Of a stretch of DNA of 64,000 nucleotides, positions 34,745 through 43,098 are shown piece after piece. The stretch is taken from positions 648,001 to 712,000 of the forward strand of contig NZ_CP092831.1 in assembly GCF_022531965.1 (NCBI RefSeq), given 5' to 3'. Source of the DNA: Paenibacillus peoriae (GTDB lineage: Bacteria; Bacillota; Bacilli; Paenibacillales; Paenibacillaceae). Below the pieces are notes generated by a model that saw nothing but the letters and a program-made list of their open reading frames with translations, ran no database searches and was not told where the DNA came from. Every line of letters begins with the position of its first letter. Positions within the stretch are counted from its first letter, which is position 1. The position numbers were made by a program, and so were the translations under genes.

Positions 34745-35782
34745 TCAGGAACGTTCCAAGTTGAGGGAGGATACGGCTGGCAAAACGTAACGCTCCAGTA
34801 GTGTTCGTGGATTTTTCCAACGGCTCACCTTGCTGTCTGCTGTAAATACCGCGACTGCGTTCGCTTCTGGCACAAGATAAATTTGCTGTCCTCCATGTCC
34901 GTGTGCACACGCGTAGTTGATGCCGTGGAGTCGTCCTGTCCACCATTGGAATCCGTAATCCCCGAATTCTGGATAGCCTTCGACCTGTCGCTGTGTCGCC
35001 TGATGCAGCCAATCGGCCGGTATCAATTCTTTTCCGTTCCAGCTGCCTTGATGAAGGCAGCAGTCGCCGAATTTAGCCATGTCACGCGATGTCAGATATA
35101 GCCCGATATGTCCCATGGTGTAGCCCTCTGGATCTTGTGCCCAACCACTTCTCCCAAAACCTAAGGGTTCGAACAGATGCTGGAGAGCGTACGTATAGGC
35201 GTCAATCCCACAACAATGGGTCAGTAGCACGGACAACAAGTGCGAATCAACACTGCGATATTGGAATACACCGAGTTGATCCTCCTGTACAGGTAAGCGC
35301 AGGGCAAAGGACGGCCAGCTTTTGCTGCGATGAAAACGGTGGATAAAAGCTTCTCCGAGCTTTTTGCCTGTCTGCCAATACAAGCCAGATGTCATGGTCA
35401 ACAGATGGCGAATCGTAATCTGCTCTAGCAGTGTTTCCTTCCGCCTAGGTAAATACTCAGGCAACAGCTTATGTACAGCCGTCTCTGGCCCGGGCATATC
35501 ACCGCGAGCCATAGCTATGCCGATGAGCGTGGAAGTGAAGCTTTTGGTCGCGGATCGCAAATCGTTCAGAGAGCTTGCTTCATGACCGTTGTAATAGCGT
35601 TCCCAGATCAGTTTACCGTGGCGCAGCAGCAGGAAGCTGTGCATTTTAGGAAACTTGGCTTGAACTTCACGGTCTGCCTGATCAAGTAAGGAGGCATTGA
35701 TGCCCTCCTCTTCACAAGTTCCTATGTTCAGGGCAGACATACGGGCAACAGGTGCAGTGAACAGCGGAGCATAGCGGCTCAT
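34745..35782 (-). CDS. Beta-lactamase-family serine hydrolase
   Basis: A 345-residue protein with the class C-like catalytic SxxK in RSATKSFTSTLIGIA, a Tyr motif YRSVDSHLL in place of YxN, and HGHGGQQIYLVPE in place of KTG. No signal peptide is visible, so it is probably cytoplasmic. The substrate is unknown; such proteins include esterases and peptidases. AAGGAGGG lies just ahead of the ATG. Confidence 0.88.
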   Translation of the reverse strand: MSRYAPLFTAPVARMSALNIGTCEEEGINASLLDQADREVQAKFPKMHSFLLLRHGKLIWERYYNGHEASSLNDLRSATKSFTSTLIGIAMARGDMPGPETAVHKLLPEYLPRRKETLLEQITIRHLLTMTSGLYWQTGKKLGEAFIHRFHRSKSWPSFALRLPVQEDQLGVFQYRSVDSHLLSVLLTHCCGIDAYTYALQHLFEPLGFGRSGWAQDPEGYTMGHIGLYLTSRDMAKFGDCCLHQGSWNGKELIPADWLHQATQRQVEGYPEFGDYGFQWWTGRLHGINYACAHGHGGQQIYLVPEANAVAVFTADSKVSRWKNPRTLLERYVLPAVSSLNLERS

Positions 35783-35939
35783 CCTTTTCCCTCCTTGTTA
35801 TGTTTATTTATTTTACCCCAAACACATACACTCCAAAAACCGATAAATAAGGTATACCCTCTGTGCAACAGCTGATGTAGTACCCCAAATGACATGATGC
35901 GTAAAAGATAGGTAAAATCAATGTAAATTTACTGGAAAG

Positions 35940-36146
35940 CTGAAAGCTGTATCTGAATATGTTATAATGGGGTAGTGATTCAGCCAAAAGAAAATCGGTT
36001 AATACAAGTGTCAGGTACATGCCTGCCTAAGGCGTTCCCGACCTAAGCTGCAATTAGACATACTACTTCACTGCATAAGGACATCAATACTTTTCGGCAT
36101 TCTCTTCAACGGAGCACTTATTTTCAACGTTTTGGGAGGGAGTTAC
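35940..36146 (+). promoter_or_regulatory. Promoter and long untranslated leader of a 62-residue gene
   Basis: CTGAAA (35940-35945), a 17-base spacer and TATAAT (35963-35968) form a good promoter. The leader to 36146 is about 170 bases and contains no open frame I can support; its role is unknown. The remainder of 35783-35939 shows nothing notable. Confidence 0.6.
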
Positions 36147-36335
36147 ATGGCAACGAAAGGTCACAATGAAGTAAAGGAAAGTCTGCGGGAAATGACTCGA
36201 ATTTTCCGGCCTAAGGATCCCAAAAAATTTGTAAAGGAATATGTGCGAAAATACCGGATTACAGGAGGGTATGAGGAAGAGTTGACCATGGTGGTGGAAA
36301 ACGAACTCGGTCGCATAAATTCTTCAGTATCTTAA
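36147..36335 (+). CDS. Small basic hypothetical protein, 62 residues
   Basis: It starts MATKGHNEVKESLREMTRIF and is mostly helical and charged. GGGAGGG lies seven bases before ATG 36147; an in-frame GTG or ATG upstream at 36132 lacks a site. A terminator follows, so it is a self-contained unit. I do not recognise it. Confidence 0.7.
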   Translation: MATKGHNEVKESLREMTRIFRPKDPKKFVKEYVRKYRITGGYEEELTMVVENELGRINSSVS

Positions 36336-36375
36336 AGGGTTCGATTACCCGAAAAACTAGAAATACGACTTTTAT

Positions 36376-36408
36376 AAACCGTCTATCCACAGAGGAGACG
36401 GTTTTTTT
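36376..36408 (+). terminator. Terminator of the 62-residue gene
   Basis: AAACCGTCT/AGACGGTTT, followed by TTTTT. Confidence 0.85.
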
Positions 36409-36440
36409 GTGTCTGCCCTGCATACAATGGGATAGGTTTA

Positions 36441-37223
36441 GTGTATTTGTATGCTCAAAGGAGGCGGATTCCAATAGAGATAGCGATACGAACACCGGAG
36501 GAAATCGGCTACATGAGGGAGGCCGGGCGTATTTTAGCAGATTGTCATCGTACGCTGGAAAGTCGTATTCTTCCGGGAATCACAACGCTTGAAATCGACG
36601 CTTGGGTGGAGCAGTTTTTAAACAAGCGCGGAGCCACGCCTGAACAAAAGGGCTATAAAGGTTTCCCTTATGCCACCTGCGCTTCGGTCAATGAGGTGGT
36701 GTGCCATGGTTTTCCCTCGGAGCGGGTGCTTCATGATGGGGATATTGTGACCATCGACATTGTGGTTAACAAGGACGGTTGGCTGGCTGACCGAGGATGG
36801 ACCTATGCGGTAGGTAACATTAGCCGCCCGGTAGCGAGACTGTTGCGGCAGACCCATAAGGCACTGATGCGCGGTATAGAGGTTGCCCGCCCGGGGAGGA
36901 CATTGGGGGATATCGGGCATGCTGTGGAAAAAGCGGCAGGCTGGCGGCGGTTCGGCAACGTCAAGCCTCTGATCGGGCATGGCATTGGCCGCCAAATGCA
37001 TGAGCCGCCAGAGGTTCTGCACTACGGTCGTCCCAAAACGGGATTACCCCTGCGCGAAGGGATGGTGATTACCATCGAGCCGGTATTTACCCTAGGAACC
37101 GAGGGGGCCGTGCTCTGGGGGGACGATGGCTGGACCATCAGCACAGCAGACGGCAGTTGGGGAGCCCAATACGAGCACACGATTGCGATTACAAAGAACG
37201 GCCCTTATATTTTGACCTCGTAA
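36441..37223 (+). CDS. map: Type I methionine aminopeptidase (start codon uncertain)
   Basis: It removes initiator Met from nascent proteins. The five metal ligands are visible: D in TIDIVVNKDG, D in LADRGWTYAVG, H in IGHGIGRQMHE, E in ITIEPVFTLG, and E in QYEHTIAITK. The body starts IRTPEEIGYMREAGRILADCH. The start is odd. The only good ribosome site (AAAGGAGG, 36457-36464) is followed nine bases later by ATA (36474), or three bases later by ATT (36468), and by no ATG, GTG or TTG. The given start, GTG 36441, lies upstream of that site and adds an unusual N-terminus. This is probably a second, non-ribosomal-operon copy. Confidence 0.9.
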   Translation: MYLYAQRRRIPIEIAIRTPEEIGYMREAGRILADCHRTLESRILPGITTLEIDAWVEQFLNKRGATPEQKGYKGFPYATCASVNEVVCHGFPSERVLHDGDIVTIDIVVNKDGWLADRGWTYAVGNISRPVARLLRQTHKALMRGIEVARPGRTLGDIGHAVEKAAGWRRFGNVKPLIGHGIGRQMHEPPEVLHYGRPKTGLPLREGMVITIEPVFTLGTEGAVLWGDDGWTISTADGSWGAQYEHTIAITKNGPYILTS

Positions 37224-37695
37224 AAGCGAGTTGTGCCATAGGGAGTCAATGTGCGGGTCCTTTGCATAAGGCTCTCTAGGTAAGTTTTTTTCAGGATGAT
37301 GCATTCATCGGAAACAGCCATCACAATTCCCGCCACTTTGCCGTCCAGTCCTGGAAAAAAGCAGATACAGAGAATAAGCGCGAGAATTGCAAAGCTACAG
37401 AAAACAGCCTACCGATAAAGATAGGTTTGGTAGCATCACGATAATACGTATGGACGAGCTGAATGTCATCCATGCCGTTCGGTGCTTGTTAATAATAAGT
37501 CCCTGATATATGTTACGGACAGCTACCCATATGTATAGTAAAGTAAGAACCTGAAATACGTTCTTGGTAGGTTCGATCAATTCGGGGACACACCAAATAC
37601 ATATTGAAAGACCAGATTGCCTACGGGCGTCAACCCGATACTCCAGCCTATGATCAATACAGCTACAGCCACGAACGTACATAAAATGAAACAAT
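37205..37695 (-). pseudogene. Relic of a polytopic membrane transporter (MatE-like)
   Basis: On the minus strand one frame reads VAVAVLIIGWSIGLTPVGNL and runs to FGVSPN then stop. A shift near 37,587 restores ELIEPTKNVFQVLTLLYIWV then NIYQGLIINKHRTAW. A further shift near 37,390 restores FAILALILCICFFPGLDGKV, VAGIVMAVSDECIILKKTYL and a stop at 37205-37207. No start is present, so the 5' end is missing. The order (TPVGNLVF...V..NIYQGLL...RT..M) resembles multi-antimicrobial-extrusion-type proteins, by memory only. Its 3' end overlaps the map gene by 19 bp. Confidence 0.6.
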
Positions 37696-37815
37696 TTTAT
37701 TCAAGTCGAATCCTTCAGGAATGAATGAATAGCAGTGAACATTTTTATTATAGATCAAGATTCGGATCGTCGGTATATGGAAAGTATAATATTGGAAACT
37801 AGGAGTGGAACTCAC

Positions 37816-38328
37816 ATGATCATCAGGGAAGCAACGATATCAGATGCCGAGGGCATCGCCAAGGTGCACGTAGATTGCTGGAGGACGACGTACAAAGAAA
37901 TAATGCCTGCCCAGGTTCTGGAACAGCTTTCCTATGAGCAAAGAACAAAACTGTGGAATGCGAATCTATCCAGTGAAGACGGTCATCGGGTATATGTTGC
38001 TGAAAATGAGAAGGGGGAAATCATCGGATTTGTGAGTGGGGGTCCGGAAAAGTCAGGTGAATATCCCCCGTATGGGGGAGAAATAACGGCAATTTACGTT
38101 TTGAGTGAATACCATAGTCTAGGCTTGGGGAAGAGACTATTTTTACGTCTGCTTCAACATTTCAATAGTATGGATATTCACTCTGTGATCGTATGGGTGC
38201 TAGCAGGTAATCCAGCATGTACCTTTTATGAAAGGTTGGGAGCCAAACTTATAGTAGAACAACATATTATAAGTTTGGGTGGCAAAAATCTGAACATGGT
38301 GGCTTACGGTTGGATACTATTCGGATAG
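37816..38328 (+). CDS. GNAT-family N-acetyltransferase
   Basis: A 170-residue GNAT protein: MIIREATISDAEGIAKVHVD is the usual N-terminus, then EITAIYVLSEYHSLGLGKRL is the acetyl-CoA site and NPACTFYERLGAKLIVEQ the distal motif. I chose ATG 37816 (AGGAG ten bases upstream); the longer frame from 37735 adds a non-family N-terminus. Its end overlaps the convergent DUF438 gene by 12 bp. Confidence 0.92.
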   Translation: MIIREATISDAEGIAKVHVDCWRTTYKEIMPAQVLEQLSYEQRTKLWNANLSSEDGHRVYVAENEKGEIIGFVSGGPEKSGEYPPYGGEITAIYVLSEYHSLGLGKRLFLRLLQHFNSMDIHSVIVWVLAGNPACTFYERLGAKLIVEQHIISLGGKNLNMVAYGWILFG

Positions 38329-39576
38329 AATACGCTTTTGTCCTTCCAAGGCACGAATGGGTGCGATATTTTGCGTAAATTCCAACGTTCCCAGATAGCG
38401 GCCCTCTGCATCACGGATGGCAAAATAACGAATGTAGACAAATTTATCCTTGATTGGAATCCAAAAATCTTCAACATCCTTGCGGCCTGCCTTAAAATCT
38501 TCCAGCAGCTTCTCAACGACATGCACGCTTTGGGGTGGGTGGCAATTCTGTACGGTACGACCAATGACGGCTTTCGTGCGCGCGAAGATTCGTTCCTTAC
38601 CATGGGAAAAATAGCGAACAACATCATTTTCATCGATAAAGGTCAGGTCAACAGGTAGATGGTTCAACAGCAGTTCCAATTGTTGTACGGATACAATCCC
38701 TGTCTCGAATCGCACGAAGCCTTGCGGTGTTCCTGATGTGCCTTCCGTTTGCTCAAGGGCTTCTGCAGGCTCCTCTGCCCGTTCGGGTATCCATTCGCGT
38801 TCGGGGGCGGTCAGGCAGAATCCAATTTCCTCGCTTTCCCGGGCTATTTTCAGCCATTCATCCTCTGTCAGCTTACTGAGTGCCATCGGCAGCAAAATAT
38901 TCTCTTCCTTGAATATCATTTCATTTACTTCACTCATGATATGGGCAAGCGCCTTCCCAATCTGTTCACGATCCCCGTTATATTCGGCGAGCAGACTCTT
39001 CGCTTCCTTAATCGCGGCACGAATGCCGTCGTCCACACCCCACATGACTTTGGTCGGGCCAAAAATTCCATAGCGTTCTAGATAAGGAAAGACCAAGTTT
39101 TCTTTACGACTGTAGTGCTTGTCGAGATCCATTAGCAGACTTAAATCCTCAAGCAGCTTGTAAATAACCTTGGGACTGTCCTCCTTTTGAAATTGCTCTG
39201 CATGCAATGCCAACTTAAAGTTGACCAGTCGTTCGATCTCCCGATTTTCCAGCTTGAATGTGTGGACAGGATGTCCCGGTTGTTCCTCCGGTCCTGAAGG
39301 ACGGTGAATATCCTCAATGGAGCCCTTGAAGATCGAAGTATGCACGGAACAGAGCCGCTGAACTTCCGATACGGGAATTCCCTCCTCGGTCATCAGTGCG
39401 TGCTCCATAGCTGAAATTTCCGCCACACTTACTCCGCCAACAGCCTCTGCAAAACGCGCTTTCACCTCTTCGACGCTTTTCCCGGCATGTAATTCTTTTA
39501 TAATTTCCTTCAGTGTTCGTTGACGTTCTGTTAATTCCTGTGCTGTATGTTCACGGTTGTTAATTAGCTCGCTCAT
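38317..39576 (-). CDS. DUF438/hemerythrin/PAS-domain protein
   Basis: A 419-residue cytoplasmic protein. DUF438 (about 1-85, RQRTLKEIIKELHAGKSVEEVK) is followed by a hemerythrin-like four-helix region (about 90-240, with HTFKLENREIERLV, LHAEQF, HYSRKENLVFPYLE and FKEENILLP). A C-terminal PAS domain (about 295-410) has DLTFIDENDVVRYFS and GRTVQNCHPPQSVHVVE. The His and Glu residues suit a di-iron site that could bind O2 or NO. It is paired with a DUF1858 gene and an upstream Fnr-like site, suggesting an anaerobic or NO role, which is inference. Confidence 0.92.
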   Translation of the reverse strand: MSELINNREHTAQELTERQRTLKEIIKELHAGKSVEEVKARFAEAVGGVSVAEISAMEHALMTEEGIPVSEVQRLCSVHTSIFKGSIEDIHRPSGPEEQPGHPVHTFKLENREIERLVNFKLALHAEQFQKEDSPKVIYKLLEDLSLLMDLDKHYSRKENLVFPYLERYGIFGPTKVMWGVDDGIRAAIKEAKSLLAEYNGDREQIGKALAHIMSEVNEMIFKEENILLPMALSKLTEDEWLKIARESEEIGFCLTAPEREWIPERAEEPAEALEQTEGTSGTPQGFVRFETGIVSVQQLELLLNHLPVDLTFIDENDVVRYFSHGKERIFARTKAVIGRTVQNCHPPQSVHVVEKLLEDFKAGRKDVEDFWIPIKDKFVYIRYFAIRDAEGRYLGTLEFTQNIAPIRALEGQKRILSE

Positions 39577-39590
39577 GATCGTTAGCTCCT

Positions 39591-39818
39591 TTATTTTTGA
39601 ATGGTAAAACCATGTTGCAAAAACGTGCGTTCCACGGTTTCCATAGCTACTTTTTTCAATGCAATACCTTTGGACAATGTCATAAAACGACCTGCGGTTT
39701 GTAACATGCCAGGCTTGGCGATATCATGAAAACCCAGCTCTACCATAATGTCCTTCACTTCGGGATAACGGTTAACAAGGTTAAAAATCGGCTCATCCCA
39801 GTGCAGTATCTTATCCAT
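39591..39818 (-). CDS. DUF1858-domain protein
   Basis: A 75-residue protein, MDKILHWDEPIFNLVNRYPE, then VKDIMVELGFHDI. DUF1858 proteins are small helical partners of DUF438/hemerythrin or ScdA-like proteins. I chose ATG 39818, eight bases after AAGGGG. It precedes the DUF438 gene by 14 bases, clearly one operon. Confidence 0.88.
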   Translation of the reverse strand: MDKILHWDEPIFNLVNRYPEVKDIMVELGFHDIAKPGMLQTAGRFMTLSKGIALKKVAMETVERTFLQHGFTIQK

Positions 39819-39881
39819 TTGTTCATCCCCTTGATTGAGAACGTTTATCATTTACAGAGTAGCATAGGTCCTGACGAGCTA

Positions 39882-39899
39882 TTGTGATTGTACGCACAA
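39882..39899. promoter_or_regulatory. Candidate Fnr/Crp-type site upstream of DUF1858-DUF438
   Basis: TTGTGATTGTACGCACAA has TGTGA-N6-GCACA, one base from the Fnr consensus TGTGA-N6-TCACA. It lies 64 bases before the DUF1858 start and about 20 bases from the divergent promoter at 39914. Confidence 0.45.
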
Positions 39900-39913
39900 T
39901 TTACATTCAGGTG

Positions 39914-39965
39914 TTGACAGTTGTAATTCATGGTTTATATACTGTGTATAAAGATATATACAGTA
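39914..39965 (+). promoter_or_regulatory. Promoter and palindromic operator of the YtrA-type ABC operon
   Basis: TTGACA (39914-39919), an 18-base spacer and TATACT (39938-39943) form the promoter. A 26-bp dyad, TACTGTGTATA-AAGA-TATATACAGTA (39940-39965), overlaps the -10 and start point. Its arms match at 10 of 11 positions. It is the natural target for the GntR/YtrA-type repressor encoded in the operon. Confidence 0.75.
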
Positions 39966-40053
39966 ATAACATTGATTACTTTAATAATAACTTCGTATGA
40001 AGAGAGAACGAGGTCGTCATTACAGGCAGTGCAGAAGGGATCAGGATAAGAAA

Positions 40054-40773
40054 ATGACAATCATCAAGCAGGCATGGAAGATTACCCGGCAGGATTTTCG
40101 CAACAATCCATATGTTATGCTGTGGACATTGCTGTTTATTGCGTATTTGGGATTTACCATGAGTTTTGCTGTAAGTGTGCATTGGGATGAACGTGGAAAC
40201 TTGAGTCCGGTAGCCGATTTTATCATGCTGGTGTTGATTCCGTTTCTCGGATACATTTATAACCGCCGTGCATTTAAATATCTTCAGGAAGATTCCTATA
40301 CGCATATGCTAGCCTTTTTCCGCACCTTGCCTATACCGATGAATGCGGTGATTATGAGTCGAATTCAACAGGCGCTTTTGGCGTTTGTTGTGAATAGTGT
40401 GATATTTTTCACTCTCTTGTTTACGTTGTCAGCTACGTTTCGGGTATATGCCAGTACAGGTTTCTTTGTATCGTTTGCACTTACCTGGATAGGCTACGGA
40501 ATGCTGATTCAAGCCATTTATATTCATTTGGAATTTCTTAAAAAAGGTAAATCCTACTTTTGGCTATCCATTGTCATCATGCTAATTTGTGGGATAGTTA
40601 CGATTATAGTTCGAGTATGTGGGGCCAATCTGGTATCGATAACGGCATTTTACAGCAAGGAATGGCAGCTGTTGTCTCCGGTGATGTGGGGAGCGCTGCT
40701 GGCAGGAGCTCTGGGTATGTGGATGTCCTACAGGGTGACACAGCGTAAGCTTATGAAACGGGATTTAACTTAG
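40054..40773 (+). CDS. Six-helix membrane protein of the ABC operon
   Basis: A 239-residue protein, MTIIKQAWKITRQDFRNNPY, with about six hydrophobic helices (MLWTLLFIAYLGFTMSFAVS, FIMLVLIPFLGYIY, LLAFVVNSVIFFTLLFTL and others). It looks like an ABC-2-type permease half. It is the first gene of the operon ahead of the GntR regulator. I chose ATG 40054 (AGGATAAG upstream); the frame is open from 39997. Confidence 0.8.
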   Translation: MTIIKQAWKITRQDFRNNPYVMLWTLLFIAYLGFTMSFAVSVHWDERGNLSPVADFIMLVLIPFLGYIYNRRAFKYLQEDSYTHMLAFFRTLPIPMNAVIMSRIQQALLAFVVNSVIFFTLLFTLSATFRVYASTGFFVSFALTWIGYGMLIQAIYIHLEFLKKGKSYFWLSIVIMLICGIVTIIVRVCGANLVSITAFYSKEWQLLSPVMWGALLAGALGMWMSYRVTQRKLMKRDLT

Positions 40774-40814
40774 CGGTATGTGTACAAAGATAGATAAAAA
40801 GGGGGGAGAAGCAG

Positions 40815-41216
40815 GTGAATATACCAGTGCAAATTGATGAGAATAGCGCGGAACCGCTGTATGCGCAGATTGAAAAGCAACTTCGCTCACTCATCGTAAC
40901 CGGACAGATTGCAGCGGGAACGCTGCTTCCCTCCATTCGGGAGTTCGCAGGGACGCTCCGCTGCAGCGTCATCACCGTCCGGCGGGTCTATCAGGATTTG
41001 GAGAACGAAGGCTTGCTTCGTACCCGGCAGGGAATGGGCACCTTCGTAGCTCTGGTCGAAGACGATAAGCGCTCAGGTTACCGCCTTAAAGCAGTGACCG
41101 AGGCGTTGGAAACGGCGATTGACACAGGCATCGCTGTACAGATGACAGAACAGGAATTGTTGGAGCTTTTCGCAGAAATGGTGAAGAGAAGGTATGAAGT
41201 CCAAGTGAAGGAGTGA
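40815..41216 (+). CDS. GntR-family repressor, YtrA subfamily
   Basis: A 133-residue protein. The winged helix is LYAQIEKQLRSLIVTGQIAA...LLPSIREFAGTLRCSVITVRRVYQDLENEGLLRT, followed by only ~50 residues, the short C-terminus that defines YtrA. It probably represses its own operon by binding the dyad at 39940-39965. YtrA regulators often respond to cell-wall antibiotics, which is family knowledge and not shown here. Confidence 0.95.
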   Translation: MNIPVQIDENSAEPLYAQIEKQLRSLIVTGQIAAGTLLPSIREFAGTLRCSVITVRRVYQDLENEGLLRTRQGMGTFVALVEDDKRSGYRLKAVTEALETAIDTGIAVQMTEQELLELFAEMVKRRYEVQVKE

Positions 41217-41221
41217 CGCCC

Positions 41222-42193
41222 GTGAAAAACGATGTAAACCATCATGTGGAAGTTCCTATGGGGATACAGATAAAAACACCCATTATTGAGATAAGCCAAG
41301 TCTATAAAACTCGAGGTAACCGGGAAATTGGACCGATTAATCTAACCATTGAACCGGGATATGTAGTCGCTTTGGCTGGACATAACGGATCGGGCAAAAG
41401 TACATTGATTCATCTGCTGACTCAGCTTATCCACCCGGATTCCGGTGAAATACGTTGGTTCGGTCAAGCGTATCCGGACGGCATGCCGGCAGATACACGA
41501 CAATGGGTTGGGTATATGTCAGAGCAGCCGACCCGTGAGGAAGATCGACTCACAGCAGAAGCAGCAGCGGCGTTTCGAGCCTTGTGGTATCCCGGCTGGG
41601 ATGAAACACGTTTTCAGCGTCTGATGGAACGATTTCAGGTTCCTCAGCATACGAAATTATCGCGCATGTCCAAGGGAGAGCGCCGTAAGTTTGAACTGGC
41701 TGCAGCCTTGGCGCCTCACCCTCGTTTGTTGCTGCTGGATGAGCCTTCGTCGGGTTTAGACCCTTTTGCCTGGAAAATCATGCTGGAGGAACTGCGGGAT
41801 TGTATGGAGAACGGCAAAACGACGGTCATTATTGCCACTCATATCATAGACGAGATTAAGCGTTTGGCGGATTATATTGTCCTGATGCATGATGGCAGGC
41901 TGCTCGGCAAGCTGGAAAAAGACCATTTGCTCGAAAATAGCAAAGAAATGTGGTTTGAAGGCACACCGGAGGAGGCATCGGAACTTCCGGGTGTTGTAGA
42001 GATGGAGAGCGAAGGCGGATTGCAGCGAATTGTAACGTTGGCAGCCGGAGAGACCAGCGCCATCTTGGAACAAGCGGGCATCCGCCCCATCCGTGTGCGG
42101 CGTTTGGAACTGGATGATATTTTAGTATATTGGTCTGCGGGACAACTATCAGAAGATGCGGAGACATACACGCAGAAAAAAGGAGCGGAGTAA
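41222..42193 (+). CDS. ABC transporter ATPase (first)
   Basis: A 323-residue ATPase. Walker A is GHNGSGKST, signature SKGERRKFELAAAL, Walker B LLLLDEPSSGLDPF, H-loop IATHIIDE. I chose GTG 41222, eight bases after AAGGAG; the GTG at 41213 overlaps that site. It starts 5 bases after the GntR stop. It probably pairs with the membrane protein at 40054. Confidence 0.94.
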   Translation: MKNDVNHHVEVPMGIQIKTPIIEISQVYKTRGNREIGPINLTIEPGYVVALAGHNGSGKSTLIHLLTQLIHPDSGEIRWFGQAYPDGMPADTRQWVGYMSEQPTREEDRLTAEAAAAFRALWYPGWDETRFQRLMERFQVPQHTKLSRMSKGERRKFELAAALAPHPRLLLLDEPSSGLDPFAWKIMLEELRDCMENGKTTVIIATHIIDEIKRLADYIVLMHDGRLLGKLEKDHLLENSKEMWFEGTPEEASELPGVVEMESEGGLQRIVTLAAGETSAILEQAGIRPIRVRRLELDDILVYWSAGQLSEDAETYTQKKGAE

Positions 42194-42195
42194 TC

Positions 42196-43098
42196 ATGAA
42201 CATGCTGGAATTGAAAGAGGTCGTGAAGCAATATGGGAACCACACGGCGGTGAACGGAATTTCGCTGAATGTGAACGGTGGGGAGATTTACGGACTACTG
42301 GGAGGCAATGGAGCAGGCAAAACGACAACGATGCGCATGGTGCTCGGTCTGATTTACCCTGATGGAGGTAACATTCAATATGAGGGCAAGCCCTACAGCA
42401 AGGAGCTACAGCGGACGATGGGCTATTTGCCCGAGGAGCGAGGGTTGTACCCCAAGGTGAAGGTGAGCGAGCAAATTAACTATTTGGGCAGGTTGCGCGG
42501 AATGTCGGCTAAGGAGGCGGACAAAAGTCTACGCTACTGGCTGGAGCGCTTTGGGGTGCCCGAATATTACGACAAGCGGATTGAGGAGCTATCCAAGGGA
42601 AATCAGCAGAAAATGGGCTTTATTGCCGCCGTTGTGCATCGCCCGACGCTGCTCATTTTGGATGAGGCCTTTAGTGGGCTTGATCCGGTAAACGTTGAAT
42701 TGCTTAAGGATACGGTGAAAGAGCTGCGGGACGATGGGGCTGCGATTTTATTCTCGACCCACCGCATGGAGCATGTGGAGGAACTGTGCCGCCATATTAC
42801 GATTTTGCATCGCTCAAATACAGTTGTGCAGGGAAGTGTGCAGGAGATTAAGGGCCGTTACCCGCGTGAAAAAGTTCGTCTCATCACTACAGGTGAAGTG
42901 AACGGACTGGAACAGCTGCCCGGCGTGCGCCGTGTAGAGCCTATGGATCGCGGCTGGATGCTGCATATTGAGCAGCCGAATGCGGCGAAGTTGGTATTAC
43001 AAACGGCGTTGGAGCAAACGGATGTAGAGCATTTTGAGATCAAGGAACCTACGCTGAACGAGATTTTTATAAGAGAGGTGGGTGATTCCCATGAATAG
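42196..43098 (+). CDS. ABC transporter ATPase (second, NatA-like)
   Basis: A 300-residue ATPase. Walker A is GGNGAGKTTT, signature LSKGNQQKMGF, Walker B LLILDEAFSGLDPVN. A C-terminal DUF4162-type tail (about 215-300) is present. ATG 42196 lies two bases after the preceding stop, with GGAG upstream. It pairs with the next permease as a NatAB-like exporter. Confidence 0.95.
   Translation: MNMLELKEVVKQYGNHTAVNGISLNVNGGEIYGLLGGNGAGKTTTMRMVLGLIYPDGGNIQYEGKPYSKELQRTMGYLPEERGLYPKVKVSEQINYLGRLRGMSAKEADKSLRYWLERFGVPEYYDKRIEELSKGNQQKMGFIAAVVHRPTLLILDEAFSGLDPVNVELLKDTVKELRDDGAAILFSTHRMEHVEELCRHITILHRSNTVVQGSVQEIKGRYPREKVRLITTGEVNGLEQLPGVRRVEPMDRGWMLHIEQPNAAKLVLQTALEQTDVEHFEIKEPTLNEIFIREVGDSHE

Noticed and set aside
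40041..40256. Minus-strand frame over the first ABC-operon membrane protein
   Set aside because: It is a shadow of the plus-strand membrane gene, without a ribosome site.
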